Source: Embiotoca jacksoni
Lineage: Eukaryota > Chordata > Actinopteri > Embiotocidae
Direction: 5' to 3'
NCBI GenBank assembly: GCA_022577435.1
Contig: JAKOON010000007.1
Coordinates: forward strand, 14,896,426 to 14,960,425
DNA length: 64,000 nt
Position 1 is the first letter of the stretch; each line of letters opens with the position of its first letter. The position numbers and the translations under genes were made by a program. Under the pieces are notes generated by a model. That model had not been told where the DNA came from, did no database searches, and saw nothing but the letters and a program-made list of their open reading frames with translations. This document shows positions 25,401 through 34,890 of this stretch, in pieces.

Positions 25401-28178
25401 CTTACAGACACGAGAGTGGCATCTATCTTTAGGCACACAAATGAGCACATTTCCCAAGATGTCAAACTGTTCCTTTAAAGGATGATGAAGACGAGTGAAG
25501 GGAAGATGGGGATTTTTCTTTTCTCCTCCATCAGATGCCCCCAGGGACACAAGCCTCTTTAAACAATGACAGTCTGTTGATGCAATCTGCAACAAAGCGA
25601 GTCAAAGACAGAGAACAGCTACTTCATCCTTTAACAGATGAGGACTCGGGGGGGAGGAGGGGCCGGGGATGCACATCTACAGTACATCCACCTCTTCTAA
25701 ATGATCAGTCGGTGGTAATATATCCGGCTTATGTCACCTAAATATGATGAAGTCCATCATGTTGTGATTTGACCTTCTAACCTCATTTATATCTGGCCTT
25801 CCTCTACTTTTCCAGCCTCTCTAACTTTCTAAATTTTCCCAACATGCTCTCTTCTCATCTCTGTGACTGTGACAGGCAGAATTAATGGCAGAATAGCTGA
25901 TGATTGACTGAACTTTACTCTGCTGCTGTCCAACAGTCATTATGCAAGAAAGGAAATCACTTCTTCCATGACACAAATGCGTAACGACTCCTTCTCCATT
26001 CTTCTTTATTCTCACGCGCCAGTCAGCACCTCTGTTTCTGAGCTGAGCCCTGCTGACTTACTGGTCTTTGGGGATAACAGTGTGTATACACATGTAGACT
26101 GATGGCTATGGAAGCTGCCACTGTGTGACATGTAGACACAACATGCTATTAACACAGTTGTTAGTCACCACTTAAAGGGTCACTATGCCACCATGACTTT
26201 TAATGAAGTCTAATGCTAACAATAAACTTGCCACATCCTGCTGCGTCTACGGTCGGTTCCGCGGATGGTTCAATACACGTAATTATTACACCTTACCTAT
26301 TTGATCGAATGCATTGAACTCAACTTTGACTTTTAAATCAGTTCATTTAAACGGCAGAGACCTGTGTTAAAGGTGAATAATGCGTAAAGAAACAACCACC
26401 AACACGAAACAAGAGCCAACTTGCAGGTGTGATCAAACTGATAAGTTTCATTTTGACTCATCAGTTTCACCAGTCGTTGTTATAGGTAACAGAAAAAATG
26501 CATAGTTCAAGTAAATGGATCATTATCTGTGTGGTGAAAGTACTAGAACAAGTGTAAAGCAAGAATGATGACAAAGATAATGGTTTCTCTGTGACCCGTT
26601 TGTATTTTAAAGCCATGTGAGTCTTTGCAAGGAAAAGCCAACTTGCACCGCAGAGGACTTTGGATTGTCGCAAACGCATTAGGTGGAAGTTTAAAATGTT
26701 TGTTTCAAACAAACTTATGTTTGCTTCTGACTGCAGTGTCCATGCCTGATATGGAATTGAACTAGAGAGTAGAAGTTGCGTATGTATCCATGTCGGTATA
26801 TGAACTCAAAAATGTCCATCACGTCTGTCGAAAGCTTTATGCCGAATTGTATTCTGGTAAATACTGTGACAGCTTTCAAATCAAGACTGGAAAAACCTCT
26901 ATGTGATGGCGGGACAACAATGTTTGGAAGTCGTCCAGCGTGCAGACAGATGCTGTGATTGAGGAGCGCAACACTGGCTGAATCAGGACCGTCCGGCAGC
27001 GAGTCTGAGACAAAGGCTTGGTTCAGCTTCAGGAAGAGAAAGATGGGGTGGGAGAGTAATGCTAATGTACTTGGGAGATAGTGGAGGGGATGTGGGGTAA
27101 TGGATCAGGGTCAGTGGGTCGCATTCTCTCATGGTATCAGATGACATCACCACACGTGGGTGCCGGGCGGGAGGGAGGAGGTTGACGCAAAGTCAAAGTA
27201 ACACTCAGAAACAGATGATGAAGAGGCTTTTATTGCGAAGGGAGGCTAACGCTCTGATGTGTGACTCCCCGTGTGAACACACAGGCTAACACAGAGGCCT
27301 AGATAAAGACATATAAGCAGACGGGACCGCGCCGCACTGAGACTAAACATACACACGAGGGAAACCAGGACAAGCAAATGCATCCCATGCTCTCTGCTCC
27401 CGAGACCTGCAATCCATCAGGTCTGCGCTTTAAGTCCTGTTTGTGTTCTTTTGGGGTGCTATGTGTGTGTGTACGAGTGTGTCTGTCTGTGTCATCAGTC
27501 TGCGTGTGGCCGCAGTCTCTCAAACCCTGGCCGCAGAGAGCGGCGTGGGAGATGTATATTTGTCCTGCGGCCCTGGGGAACATCAGACGAGGCGAGAGAA
27601 GGAAAGAAACGAGAAAGAATGGGGTGGTCATTTTTACGCCGGACAGAGGAAGACTTATGAGGTGGGGACAAGATGAGAGGAGACAAGAGGAGAAGGAAAG
27701 GAGAGGAGAAACAATACTGTGTGCTTTTCCCGAGGGAGTGCTTAATTCAGGTTCATGCACTTAAGGGTGTGCAGGAAGGGCATTAAACGGGAGAACAGAG
27801 AAAGTCATGCAGAGGAGGAAGCAAGAACATCCACGCGATTCATATCCGAAGCACAGGGATATAACTCACACCCAAACTGACCGCGACAATCTCTACTTTC
27901 CTCTTTCCATGACTTTTCTCACCTCGACCCTTCTCCTCCGCTCCATCACTCACTTTCCTCCATGGTTTCCTACAGCTTGCTCTGTTTTTACATCCCTCTT
28001 CCTGCTCTCTGACTCAGCACACTCTATGGCCTCTGCCTGGCTCTTAACCAAATCAACCTTCTCTGGGTGCACCTCAGCCTTTCATTAAGATAAAAGCTCA
28101 GTCAGACACACATGCACACCCACATCAATGAAGTGCGAACCTAAAAAAGACCCATGTGCACGCGCACGCGCCCACGCG

Positions 28179-28237
<59 letters not shown>

Positions 28238-31200
28238 TGGCAAGCATGACTGGGGAGGACATAAATGGATTGAGTCTGGACTGCAGCCACTGGGAGTACG
28301 ATGCCCTCAAAAATTCACAGCTATGTTTACATTAAGTGAAGAGTAGATGAAGTGAACTGCCATTAAAAGGAGGACAGCTGGATTGAAATAGTGAATTGTT
28401 GCAGGGGGGGTAAACACGAAGACAAGATCAAGACCGTCTCACAGCTACTCAGGGTTCTCCCTTATCTGCTGACTGTCCCGCTATCACAGTTGTAGGTGCA
28501 ACGAGGACATGAGGGAGTAACCGGGACACAGGAGTGGACGCTGGCAGCAATTTCTCTGGCTTCTCTCCAAAATGGAGACATTAATCTTCCCTGACACAAA
28601 CTGCCTTCTTCCTCAGCCCAGCTTGTAGTCTCATATAACAAGTTGTGTATCCACATTAGGTGAACAGAGAACAAATCAAAATGTCATAACCCAGTATGGG
28701 ACTCTGTTTAGGACCGGAGTCTGTGGGGAAACACTGCAGGGTGAAACAGGGAGGTGGTAAACCTCAGACTAAATAATGGGTCTACAAAGAGAGCGAGAAC
28801 GCTCTTTCTTTGAAAGCTGCAAAACGTCTTGTGCATGTGAAATTATGGAGATGGGAAGGAGGACTGACGCTTATAAAAAACATTACTGAGTTGAACTGCT
28901 ACAACTTTTTTAATCATTAAAACTGATATTGGTGTCTACCAATGCCTGAAGGAAATATGTGTTCACCAGCTAACTGTGATGTCACTGCATCTGTCAGCTG
29001 TTTGGTGCTGAACAGACAGTGTACAGTGGGTTTAAAGGGATGTGTTACTAAAAGGAGCTGCCTGCTGTGATGGAGAACTACATGGTGACAGCAGTGAGAG
29101 TAAACCAGAACAGTAAAGTTGTGTGCCAGACACCTGAATAATGGGCTGAACGCCATGACATCCACCCGATAGTTTTTATAAAGCCCCTGAGTCAATTGTG
29201 GCCTACAAGAGCAGTGTGTAGGATCTAATGACATCGAGTGACACTGAACAACCCTCATCTTACCCTCCTCTTTCAAGCATGTAAGAGAATGTAGTTTGAC
29301 TTTGTTTACAGTAACTGTGGCAGTACAACATGGCAGGCTCCGTGGAAGAGGACCCACCTCCTATGAAGATATTAAGGGCTCATTCTCATGTAACAAAAAC
29401 ATGATTTTGAGTTTTGGTAGATTATTGTTTAATTAATTAATGCTAACATATTTATCAATATTACATTCCATTTCTACCAATAGATTTCCCCTAAATCCTA
29501 CACACTGAACCTATAAGTGAATGAAACAAAACAAAATCACAGAAACATGATTTCCCCTGATCGATATAGCTCTCAGACACAGTACATTAAAGAATCAATA
29601 CTAAAGATATGTGGTGAGTTTCATTAATTGGAAACCTCCATTTTTGTTCCACAATATTATCAACTTAACAATTCTCTGGTGCTTTTAATTTCTGAGTCAA
29701 CTTTTCGAAACATCTTTCACAACAGTGTACACACGTATTCAACTGTAACTGTAGCAATTGACACCAATGAAGACATTTTCACAGCTTTCCTGTTTAAGCA
29801 AAGGTGAGAAGTTGCACAAAGAGGGTTTCAAAATATAGGTTTCATGTCTAATAGTAAAAAGGTACCAGTTCTTGTACCAGTTAATACCTTTTCTGACCTT
29901 TTAGTTTTATTAAAATAAAAAAAAAATAAAAGGTTTTTATGAAAGCTATGTTAGACCTGAGAGATCAACTTTCTGTAACTCCCTTTCTCTGTTCTGTCTA
30001 ACCACACAGACCTTGTACAGACAGTCTGTGATTGATGAAAATTCCTCGTCCAGGAGGAAATCTAACAGCATGACCACCGGCTGGGCAGCGAGAGCAGGAG
30101 AGCAAATCCCTCAGGGGACACTCAGTCAGACACGGTGGAGTCGGGGTTTGTTATGTGTGTGTGTGCCTGCGAGTGAATAAATGACAGACACGGCATACAC
30201 TGGAGGGGGAAAATGGACTTCATTTCTAATGTTCATAAAAGCTTTCCGAGTCCACTCGTGTGCTGGCTCAAATCCAGAAGTGATAAACTACAGCTCCTTT
30301 GTCACCACTCATATCTCAAGAGCTGCAGTCCTCCCTGCGATCACACTGTCTATTAACCGGATGAGATTCTCCGCTCCCTTTCTATCACCATCTCATTGTT
30401 ACTGGACAGGAACCGCTCCATCAGATTACAGGATGTTAGGTACAGAGACACAGACTCACTTCCTGTTTGCCCAAGGCACACAAGATCGGGTGTCATCCCT
30501 CTGTTGTCCAAAGCCGTCACCCTCCTTTCTTCCCTTCATCCCCCTCGACGCACCCACAGGGGAACTGACCTTATAAATGCATCTATGTGACACCTAACAT
30601 CTGGTCAAATAAACAGGGCTACAGCCAGGGCGTCTTGTGCAAGTCTAAAGATACACAGGACAATGCTGATGACCTATATGTAACTTTTAATCAGATGTTC
30701 ATGATTTATCTCATTTTGGTACCCAATACTATGAAGAAGTCCCTCTAAACTGCAAAATTTGCCTCATTGAACACGTTACTTAATTAATTATTTGCATAAA
30801 GAAGGTGTGGTGCACTGGAGTTACTCACTCATTTTTCTCTAAGTGTAGTCTGAGCTCCTGTCCCTCAGCTGAGATCACAACATGCGCCTCTGCTGGGTGC
30901 TGGAAGGAAAACCACCAAATAATCACTGACAGCTAAATATTACGCAAAATATCAAGATGAAATGTCTGTCAGTGTGTTTTTTCATCATTGTGTCAGTCAG
31001 ATGGACAGAGTTACTCACCTCCAGGTTGGCAGACCTCTTGTGTCTGAGAGGATGCAGCCATATGGGAGAAATAATCTCATAACTCTGTACCTGGTCAAGG
31101 ATGCTCTTCAGTGAACTCTGTGTGTTTTCTCCTGATAATAAAAGAAGAAATGGAGGAAAACGTGGCAAAATACCTCACGATGTAGGCTACATCAGTGACT

Positions 31201-31493
31201 TTGTCATCTTTTAAAATAGATAAATACAGATATTGGAACCAAGCGTGCCCAACAACCACGTGGTGTAACACTGCATTTTAAACAGAAAATGCATTCCGGT
31301 GCAACGCAATATTGATCAGTTCCAAGCAGACATGCCGTTTTAGTCATCGCTCCGAGAAACAATCAGACTCACCATCGTAAGCACCTTCCTCCGAGAGAGC
31401 AGCAGCCTGAACACAGCGGAGGAAAACTAGGAGACAGAGGCACAGAGAGGACTGCACAGCATCGCGGGGAGGAGGACGCGCTCCAGGACGCAT
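14747..31493 (-). CDS. adam19: ADAM19 (meltrin beta) metalloprotease-disintegrin
   Basis: Membrane-anchored shedding protease, 946 aa (human about 955). There are 23 coding exons (high to low): 31493-31373, 31131-31019, 30899-30829, 24054-23976, 23723-23647, 21930-21735, 21608-21543, 21170-21099, 20994-20828, 20649-20565, 20370-20231, 20111-19934, 19843-19754, 19602-19407, 18107-17999, 17907-17691, 17411-17334, 16705-16597, 16499-16370, 16225-16132, 16031-15684, 15593-15496, 14753-14747. Lengths sum to 2841 nt with matching phases. Domain order is signal peptide, prodomain, reprolysin catalytic domain with HEMGHNFGMSHD (H364, E365, H368, H374), disintegrin, Cys-rich, EGF, TM (about 722-745) and a proline-rich tail. 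ADAM19 rather than ADAM12 is favoured by LEVWT.., GNGYLEDGEECDCG, CDLPEYCDG, the GHSNPTF tail motif and the neighbouring thg1l-lsm11-clint1. The last exon codes only Ala-stop and is the least certain. Confidence 0.96.
14812..15459. mobile_element. Non-autonomous DNA transposon with perfect 22-bp terminal inverted repeats
   Basis: The left end begins GGCCCAATCCCAATGTCC; the right end (15438-15459) is its exact reverse complement over 22 bp. The body is about 648 bp, codes for nothing, and contains a GATA microsatellite and a poly(T) run. It sits inside the last adam19 intron. No clear target duplication is seen (flanks ...TAGTCACA and AGCTACTAGG), so the superfamily is uncertain. Confidence 0.75.
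14969..15037. repeat. (GATA)n microsatellite
   Basis: Tetranucleotide AGAT repeat with one variant unit (ACAT), inside the TIR element of the adam19 last intron. Confidence 0.95.
16597..19843 (-). CDS. adam19: adam19 exons 13-18: disintegrin, cysteine-rich and EGF-like domains
   Basis: Exon 13 carries CTSPCCNANNCTLK and HGVCCHNCK. Exon 14 carries the disintegrin loop CRAPSGPCDLPEYC, which has no RGD, and YCYTGMCLTLEQQC. Exons 15-16 hold the Cys-rich region (PDLCFKRVN, GNCGKD, DAKCGKIQC, THVYKLG). Exons 17-18 encode CFNGECRN and the EGF-like NNNHNCHCDPGWAPPLC. Cysteine spacing follows the human protein throughout. Exon 18 ends at SGPVISH, just before the membrane segment. Confidence 0.92.
16890..17225 (+). 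repeat. Common teleost interspersed repeat (GTACTT-rich family), decayed copy
   Basis: Contains GTGTACTTGGGTAAAG, CTACATGTATCTGACAG and, at the end, GATAAGGGATCTGAATAG. These recall the very common fish repeat with TACTTGAGTAAA / CTACATTTATCTGACAG / AAGGATCTGAATACTTC blocks, from memory of many fish genomes. It lies in the adam19 intron between exons 17 and 18 and is opposite in orientation to the related copy in lsm11 intron 1. Confidence 0.55.
19934..21608 (-). CDS. adam19: adam19 exons 7-12: catalytic domain and start of disintegrin
   Basis: Reprolysin (M12B) domain. In order: LNQNMKYVELLIVADKAE, LKLLEAANLVDK, the SIRVALIGLEVWT block, WRRKQLHAL, NDNAQLIT, TTIGLAPLKAMCS, then VAATMAHEMGHNFGMSHD with the three zinc-ligand histidines and catalytic Glu all present. 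CIMAAATGHPFPRVFNGCN gives the Met-turn (IMAA). Exon 12 continues into the disintegrin start RCGNGYLEDGEECDCG. No disabling change is visible, so the enzyme is predicted active. Confidence 0.93.
21735..31493 (-). CDS. adam19: adam19 exons 1-6: signal peptide and prodomain
   Basis: Exon 1 starts at ATG 31493 with a short Arg/Pro-rich N-terminus, then the hydrophobic core SLCLCLLVFLRCVQAAAL. Exons 2-6 give SYEIISPIWLHPLRHKRSA, VVISAEGQELRLHLEKNE, QLLAPGYQEIWYTSDG, GHCFYHGEV and GLISLNTSVSYLIEPLP, which align in order with the ADAM19 prodomain. LPQGSCLHYH supplies the probable cysteine-switch Cys that holds the zymogen inactive. The prodomain ends in SPRSEKRE across the exon 6/7 junction, a dibasic KR site rather than a full RxxR furin motif if the donor AGC|GTGAGG is used. 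Exons 3 and 4 are separated by the gene's largest intron (24055-30828, about 6.8 kb). Confidence 0.9.
25080..25482 (-). repeat. Teleost interspersed repeat (AAAGGAACAGTTTGACAT... family)
   Basis: Read on the minus strand it starts TTTAAAGGAACAGTTTGACA, then TTGGGAAATGTGCTC, GCCACTCTCGTGTCTGTAA, GTGAAGCTACAGCTAGCAG, TTAGCATAAAGACTGGAAAC and GGGGAAACAGTTAGCCTG. This block order is one I recall as highly abundant in percomorph fish. Its leading end also appears at 34362-34400. Family assignment is from memory. Confidence 0.6.
28180..28236. repeat. (CA)n microsatellite
   Basis: Pure CA run preceded by CACGCG-type degenerate units, in the largest adam19 intron. Confidence 0.96.
29214..29505. mobile_element. 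MITE-like repeat with GTGTGTAGGATNTA inverted ends
   Basis: Left end is GTGTGTAGGATCTA; right end is TAAATCCTACACAC, giving inverted ends matching at 13 of 14 positions over about 292 bp. Internal blocks CAACATGGCAGGCTCCGTGG, AAGAGGACCCACCTCCTATG and GGCTCATTCTCATGTAAC recall a very common teleost repeat. Non-coding. Position is within the large adam19 intron. Confidence 0.65.
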
Positions 31494-31930
31494 TCTAAAA
31501 ACACACGGCTCCAAATGAACGCGCTGAACTGAGACATAAATGTGCAGCGAAGCAGCCTGGAGGGGGTTCAGATGAGATGGACAGACCGCCGCCGGTGTGG
31601 CATCCTTCCCGCTGCCGTTAGTCGGAATGAGATGCTTTCAGACCGCAAAGCTCTTTCATTACCAACCCCTCCCCGTCGTTACATACACAGAGCGCGACAC
31701 CGAGTTGAAGCAAGCCGGGATATGATGAAAAGATGTACGAGTGAGCAACAAGATACCGACATCACCATTACAGCAGTCTGTTAAATGCGAAATGTAAACG
31801 TAAACTCGTGGTGTGCACCGAACTGTAATCAAAATTGAATTCCTAATTAGGATGTTGTGTAAATCACTGTGGATTATTCGTTGTAAAATGAATCAGTTAC
31901 ATAGAGTGGGTGGTTCAGGGTAATTTCTTA

Positions 31931-32465
31931 AAGGGATACTCCGGCAATCTAATTTGGTGCTGGACATAATGTAAGGGGAACTCACAAGCAACAGATATTT
32001 AAGCAGTTGGAAAATCCCACAAGTCCCATCATGCAATGAATATATTTTGTTCTAGTAAGATAGTCCCAACCTTAAATGCACACAGCAATCTATTTGTAAG
32101 GTTGTCTGTTATAAATTCATACTCTTGAAACTCAGGTTGAGGTAACTGATGACATCATTGTAACGCCATCAGGGTTAATATCTCAACATTCAAGCTCCTC
32201 AAGAGCCACTGGAGATGTTTAATTGGGCTACTTTTCACAAACATGACTTCTGATCCTTCTTTATGAGTAAAACTGTACACACTTAATAAACGGTGATACT
32301 GCGTTCACAATGTTGGCAGAAACAGGGAAACTTTCATCTTTAAATTTTTGCATGCATTTTTCCGAGATGGTTATCCCAGCTGAAGGCATTGTAGTCACAC
32401 CAATAAACTGTTTTAATTAGCTACTATTATTGTGTTCAGTACTTGAAGCCCCCATTAAAATGTGA
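31931..32465 (+). repeat. Teleost interspersed repeat (AAAGGGATACTCCGGC... family)
   Basis: Begins AAAGGGATACTCCGGC and contains GAGGTAACTGATGACATCAT, CTCAAGAGCCACTGGAG and GGTTATCCCAGCTGAAGGC followed by ATTGTAGTCACACCAATAAA. I recall this block order as a dispersed repeat in many fish. Non-coding. Edges are approximate. Confidence 0.5.
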
Positions 32466-32974
32466 AAACAGATACTAACAGTGAGCATATCATCTTTTAA
32501 ATTAGCCGAATCAGATATATTACACATTTTTTACTGCAATTTTAAACAAGGGATGCTTTTGGATGTTCTCACCAGTTTGTTTTTTTTACTACTGATATTG
32601 TTGCTGTCGAAATGTCGTGTCATCTTCCAGGCTTATGTGAAGTAAAATTGCAGTCTGGCTAAGAACTAAGAAAAGGACATTTTTCAAAAGATCCACAACT
32701 TTAATTTGTGTACTCTCTCCTCAGTGTTTCTTTTTTTTTTTTTTTTTTCCAGTATGTTTAAGCCCAGCATGTAAATATATACCGTCTTTAAATAGCTGCA
32801 CTGCTTGCCTCAACACGTTCAGGTTTCTAGGATTTCCACTCTTCTATGAGGCGACATGTTGAGTCACTGTATGCAACGATAGTCAATGACCCAAATGAAT
32901 GGATGACAAACTAGCACTCAGCTACTTTGTTATTAAGAGGAAAAAAACGATATTACTGTATTAATATATAGGGG

Positions 32975-33040
32975 ACATTTTTTTTTTTTTTTTATTTCCC
33001 CTTGAGGATTAATGAAGTATCTATCTATCGATCTAATCAG
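32975..33040 (+). repeat. Retroelement-type 3' tail (T-rich, ...GGATTAATGAAGTATCTATC)
   Basis: TTTCCCCTTGAGGATTAATG followed by AAGTATCTATCTATC matches the tail style of fish non-LTR elements (CCCC-loop-GGGATTAATAAAGT then short tandem units). A related tail is at 35138-35165, and the reverse complement of one is at 39765-39795. Only the 3' end is recognisable. Confidence 0.45.
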
Positions 33041-34163
33041 TGTATAATTGTTGATTTGCTCGTTATAGAGAATTACTGGAATGTAATTATAGCATTCATC
33101 GGTGAAAGATAAATGAGTAAAAGGAGAGTCACCCTGTGGTTACATAAAGTACAGTACAGTAGCTGCATGCCTTTAACAAGGTCACAGGACCAAAAATACA
33201 GCCGTAACACCCGACAGTAACCGAGCCCAGTAAAGTAACAAAATACAGAAGGCTTCGACCGCTCCAAGCTTCTAGCAGCCATTCATACTGGGCCGGTCAT
33301 TTCCAAGTGTGATGATAAATATGCTGCAGAGCACATGTCAGAAGGATAGCGTGTATGCAGGGTGTGTGAGGTATTCTTAGCGTTGATGACAGTACAGGCC
33401 GGCCAATCCATTCAATCTCTAAATGGTGTCCTGGCTGCACGTCAAGGCCACTCGTTCCTGTCGAGGTGTTGGTTTCTGCTGTTCAGATAAAGTATTTCTT
33501 ACTACACACTGCCAGAGTTATCGAACACTTTGCAGAAACACTTCCTTCAAAATTAAATTTTAAGCATTTGGAAGTCTGAAATGAGAATGGCTGAGATTCA
33601 AAATATAATTGTCGAAAACTCCTCAGCAAAGAAAGCAGTGGCCAAGATGAAAGATCAGGTGTTGGTAGTATGCTGAATGCTATTCATGATATCAAATGAG
33701 GATATATTTTTGGAAAAGCAACCTTAGGAGAGTTAGATGCACCGGATGAGGCCAGAGAGGAGTGAGCAGATTCCTGGGTCGGTCTATAAACTAACCACAC
33801 TGCATGCGCATGTCCAATACCCATTGCTACAAAACATTATGAAGTGATCTGTTTCCTTTTGAACATGACAGACATCATCATGCAATTGGAGCAGAGAAGT
33901 TCCTACTTGGTGGGAACGTTATGACAGACGTTAAATACATCAAAGTGTCTGTTCCAGCTGTGAGAGAGTTATCGTACAGAGTCAATCGTCAAAGGCTGCA
34001 GTGTCAGAAAAACATCTTTCACAGGCATTTATCTTCCCTGGTAACGTGTTGTATGACACAAAGTCAATGTCAAGCTGTGCCTGTGCACAGAATCACGGCT
34101 TAAATCAATCCACTTTTGGTCAGATGAGTTCAGAGTCGTTCCCCTACAGCAGGAGAGGAGCTG

Positions 34164-34832
34164 TTAGCAGTTGTCATCTTCCAGGATGTTTCGATGTTCC
34201 TCCCAGAACTGGTCTCCTATGATGTCACAGTGGAAGGCTTCCACCCTCCTCCTGCTGCGTGTAACAGACACCTTCTTCTCCTCTTCGTTTTGTACCTTCA
34301 TGCGCTTTGTGACAGTCTCATCTCGCTGGATTAAAGAAATAAAATGAATACGGTTTAAGGTAATTTAAAGGAATAGTTCAACCAACATTTTGGGAAACAC
34401 TACAATTATCTATCTGGATCGAGCACCACCCAACACTGACGTCACTCATTAGTTTGTAAACTGTCATTCTGAGGCCTCGAGTTGGAAAAGTTGAACGGGA
34501 GTCGAGGGAGCCGGAGTGTTTTTGAGCAAGCTCGTGGCAGTCCTCAGTGGTATTGCAAGTTATGGCACTATGACCACTTTTATATGGATACGCCACTGGA
34601 GAAAGAAAAAGCTCAGCACACAACAGAACTTTACAATAGTCTGAACAAACAAGCTATAAAGTGTTAATGAAATTTAGAGCTGCTGGTAAATACAGAGCCT
34701 GACAGCTCACAACAAACTGCTCCTCTATAAAATGTTATAAAAGATGCTTAAATCTTGTTTTAAAACTGTTTCTCTCCATGTATGGTTGTCCGACATGCAA
34801 AATCACATAAGAAACAGCAGTTTTGGAGTAAT

Positions 34833-34890
<58 letters not shown>

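Larger units (their letters stand above)
24055..30828 (-). other. adam19: Largest adam19 intron (between exons 3 and 4)
   Basis: No coding exon recognised in 6.8 kb. It contains two teleost-type interspersed repeats (about 25080-25482 and 29214-29505), a CA microsatellite (28180-28236), and open frames around 27300-27760 that look like chance frames in purine-rich DNA. The sequence from about 22500 to 23600, within the intron between exons 5 and 6, likewise shows nothing coding. Confidence 0.7.
31494..34163. other. adam19-thg1l interval (adam19 promoter; thg1l 3' side)
   Basis: About 2.7 kb. No HMG-box or other sox30 exon is seen here, although SOX30 sits at this position in human. The first 300 bp are less A-T rich and probably hold the adam19 promoter. 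About 31931-32465 is a repeat, 32950-33040 resembles a retroelement tail, and the remainder up to 34163 is presumably thg1l 3' UTR or spacer. Confidence 0.6.

Noticed and set aside
27299..27764. Overlapping open frames on both strands, 128 and 153 codons
   Set aside because: They lie in a purine-rich part of an adam19 intron, have no domain resemblance, and no splice or promoter context supports a gene.
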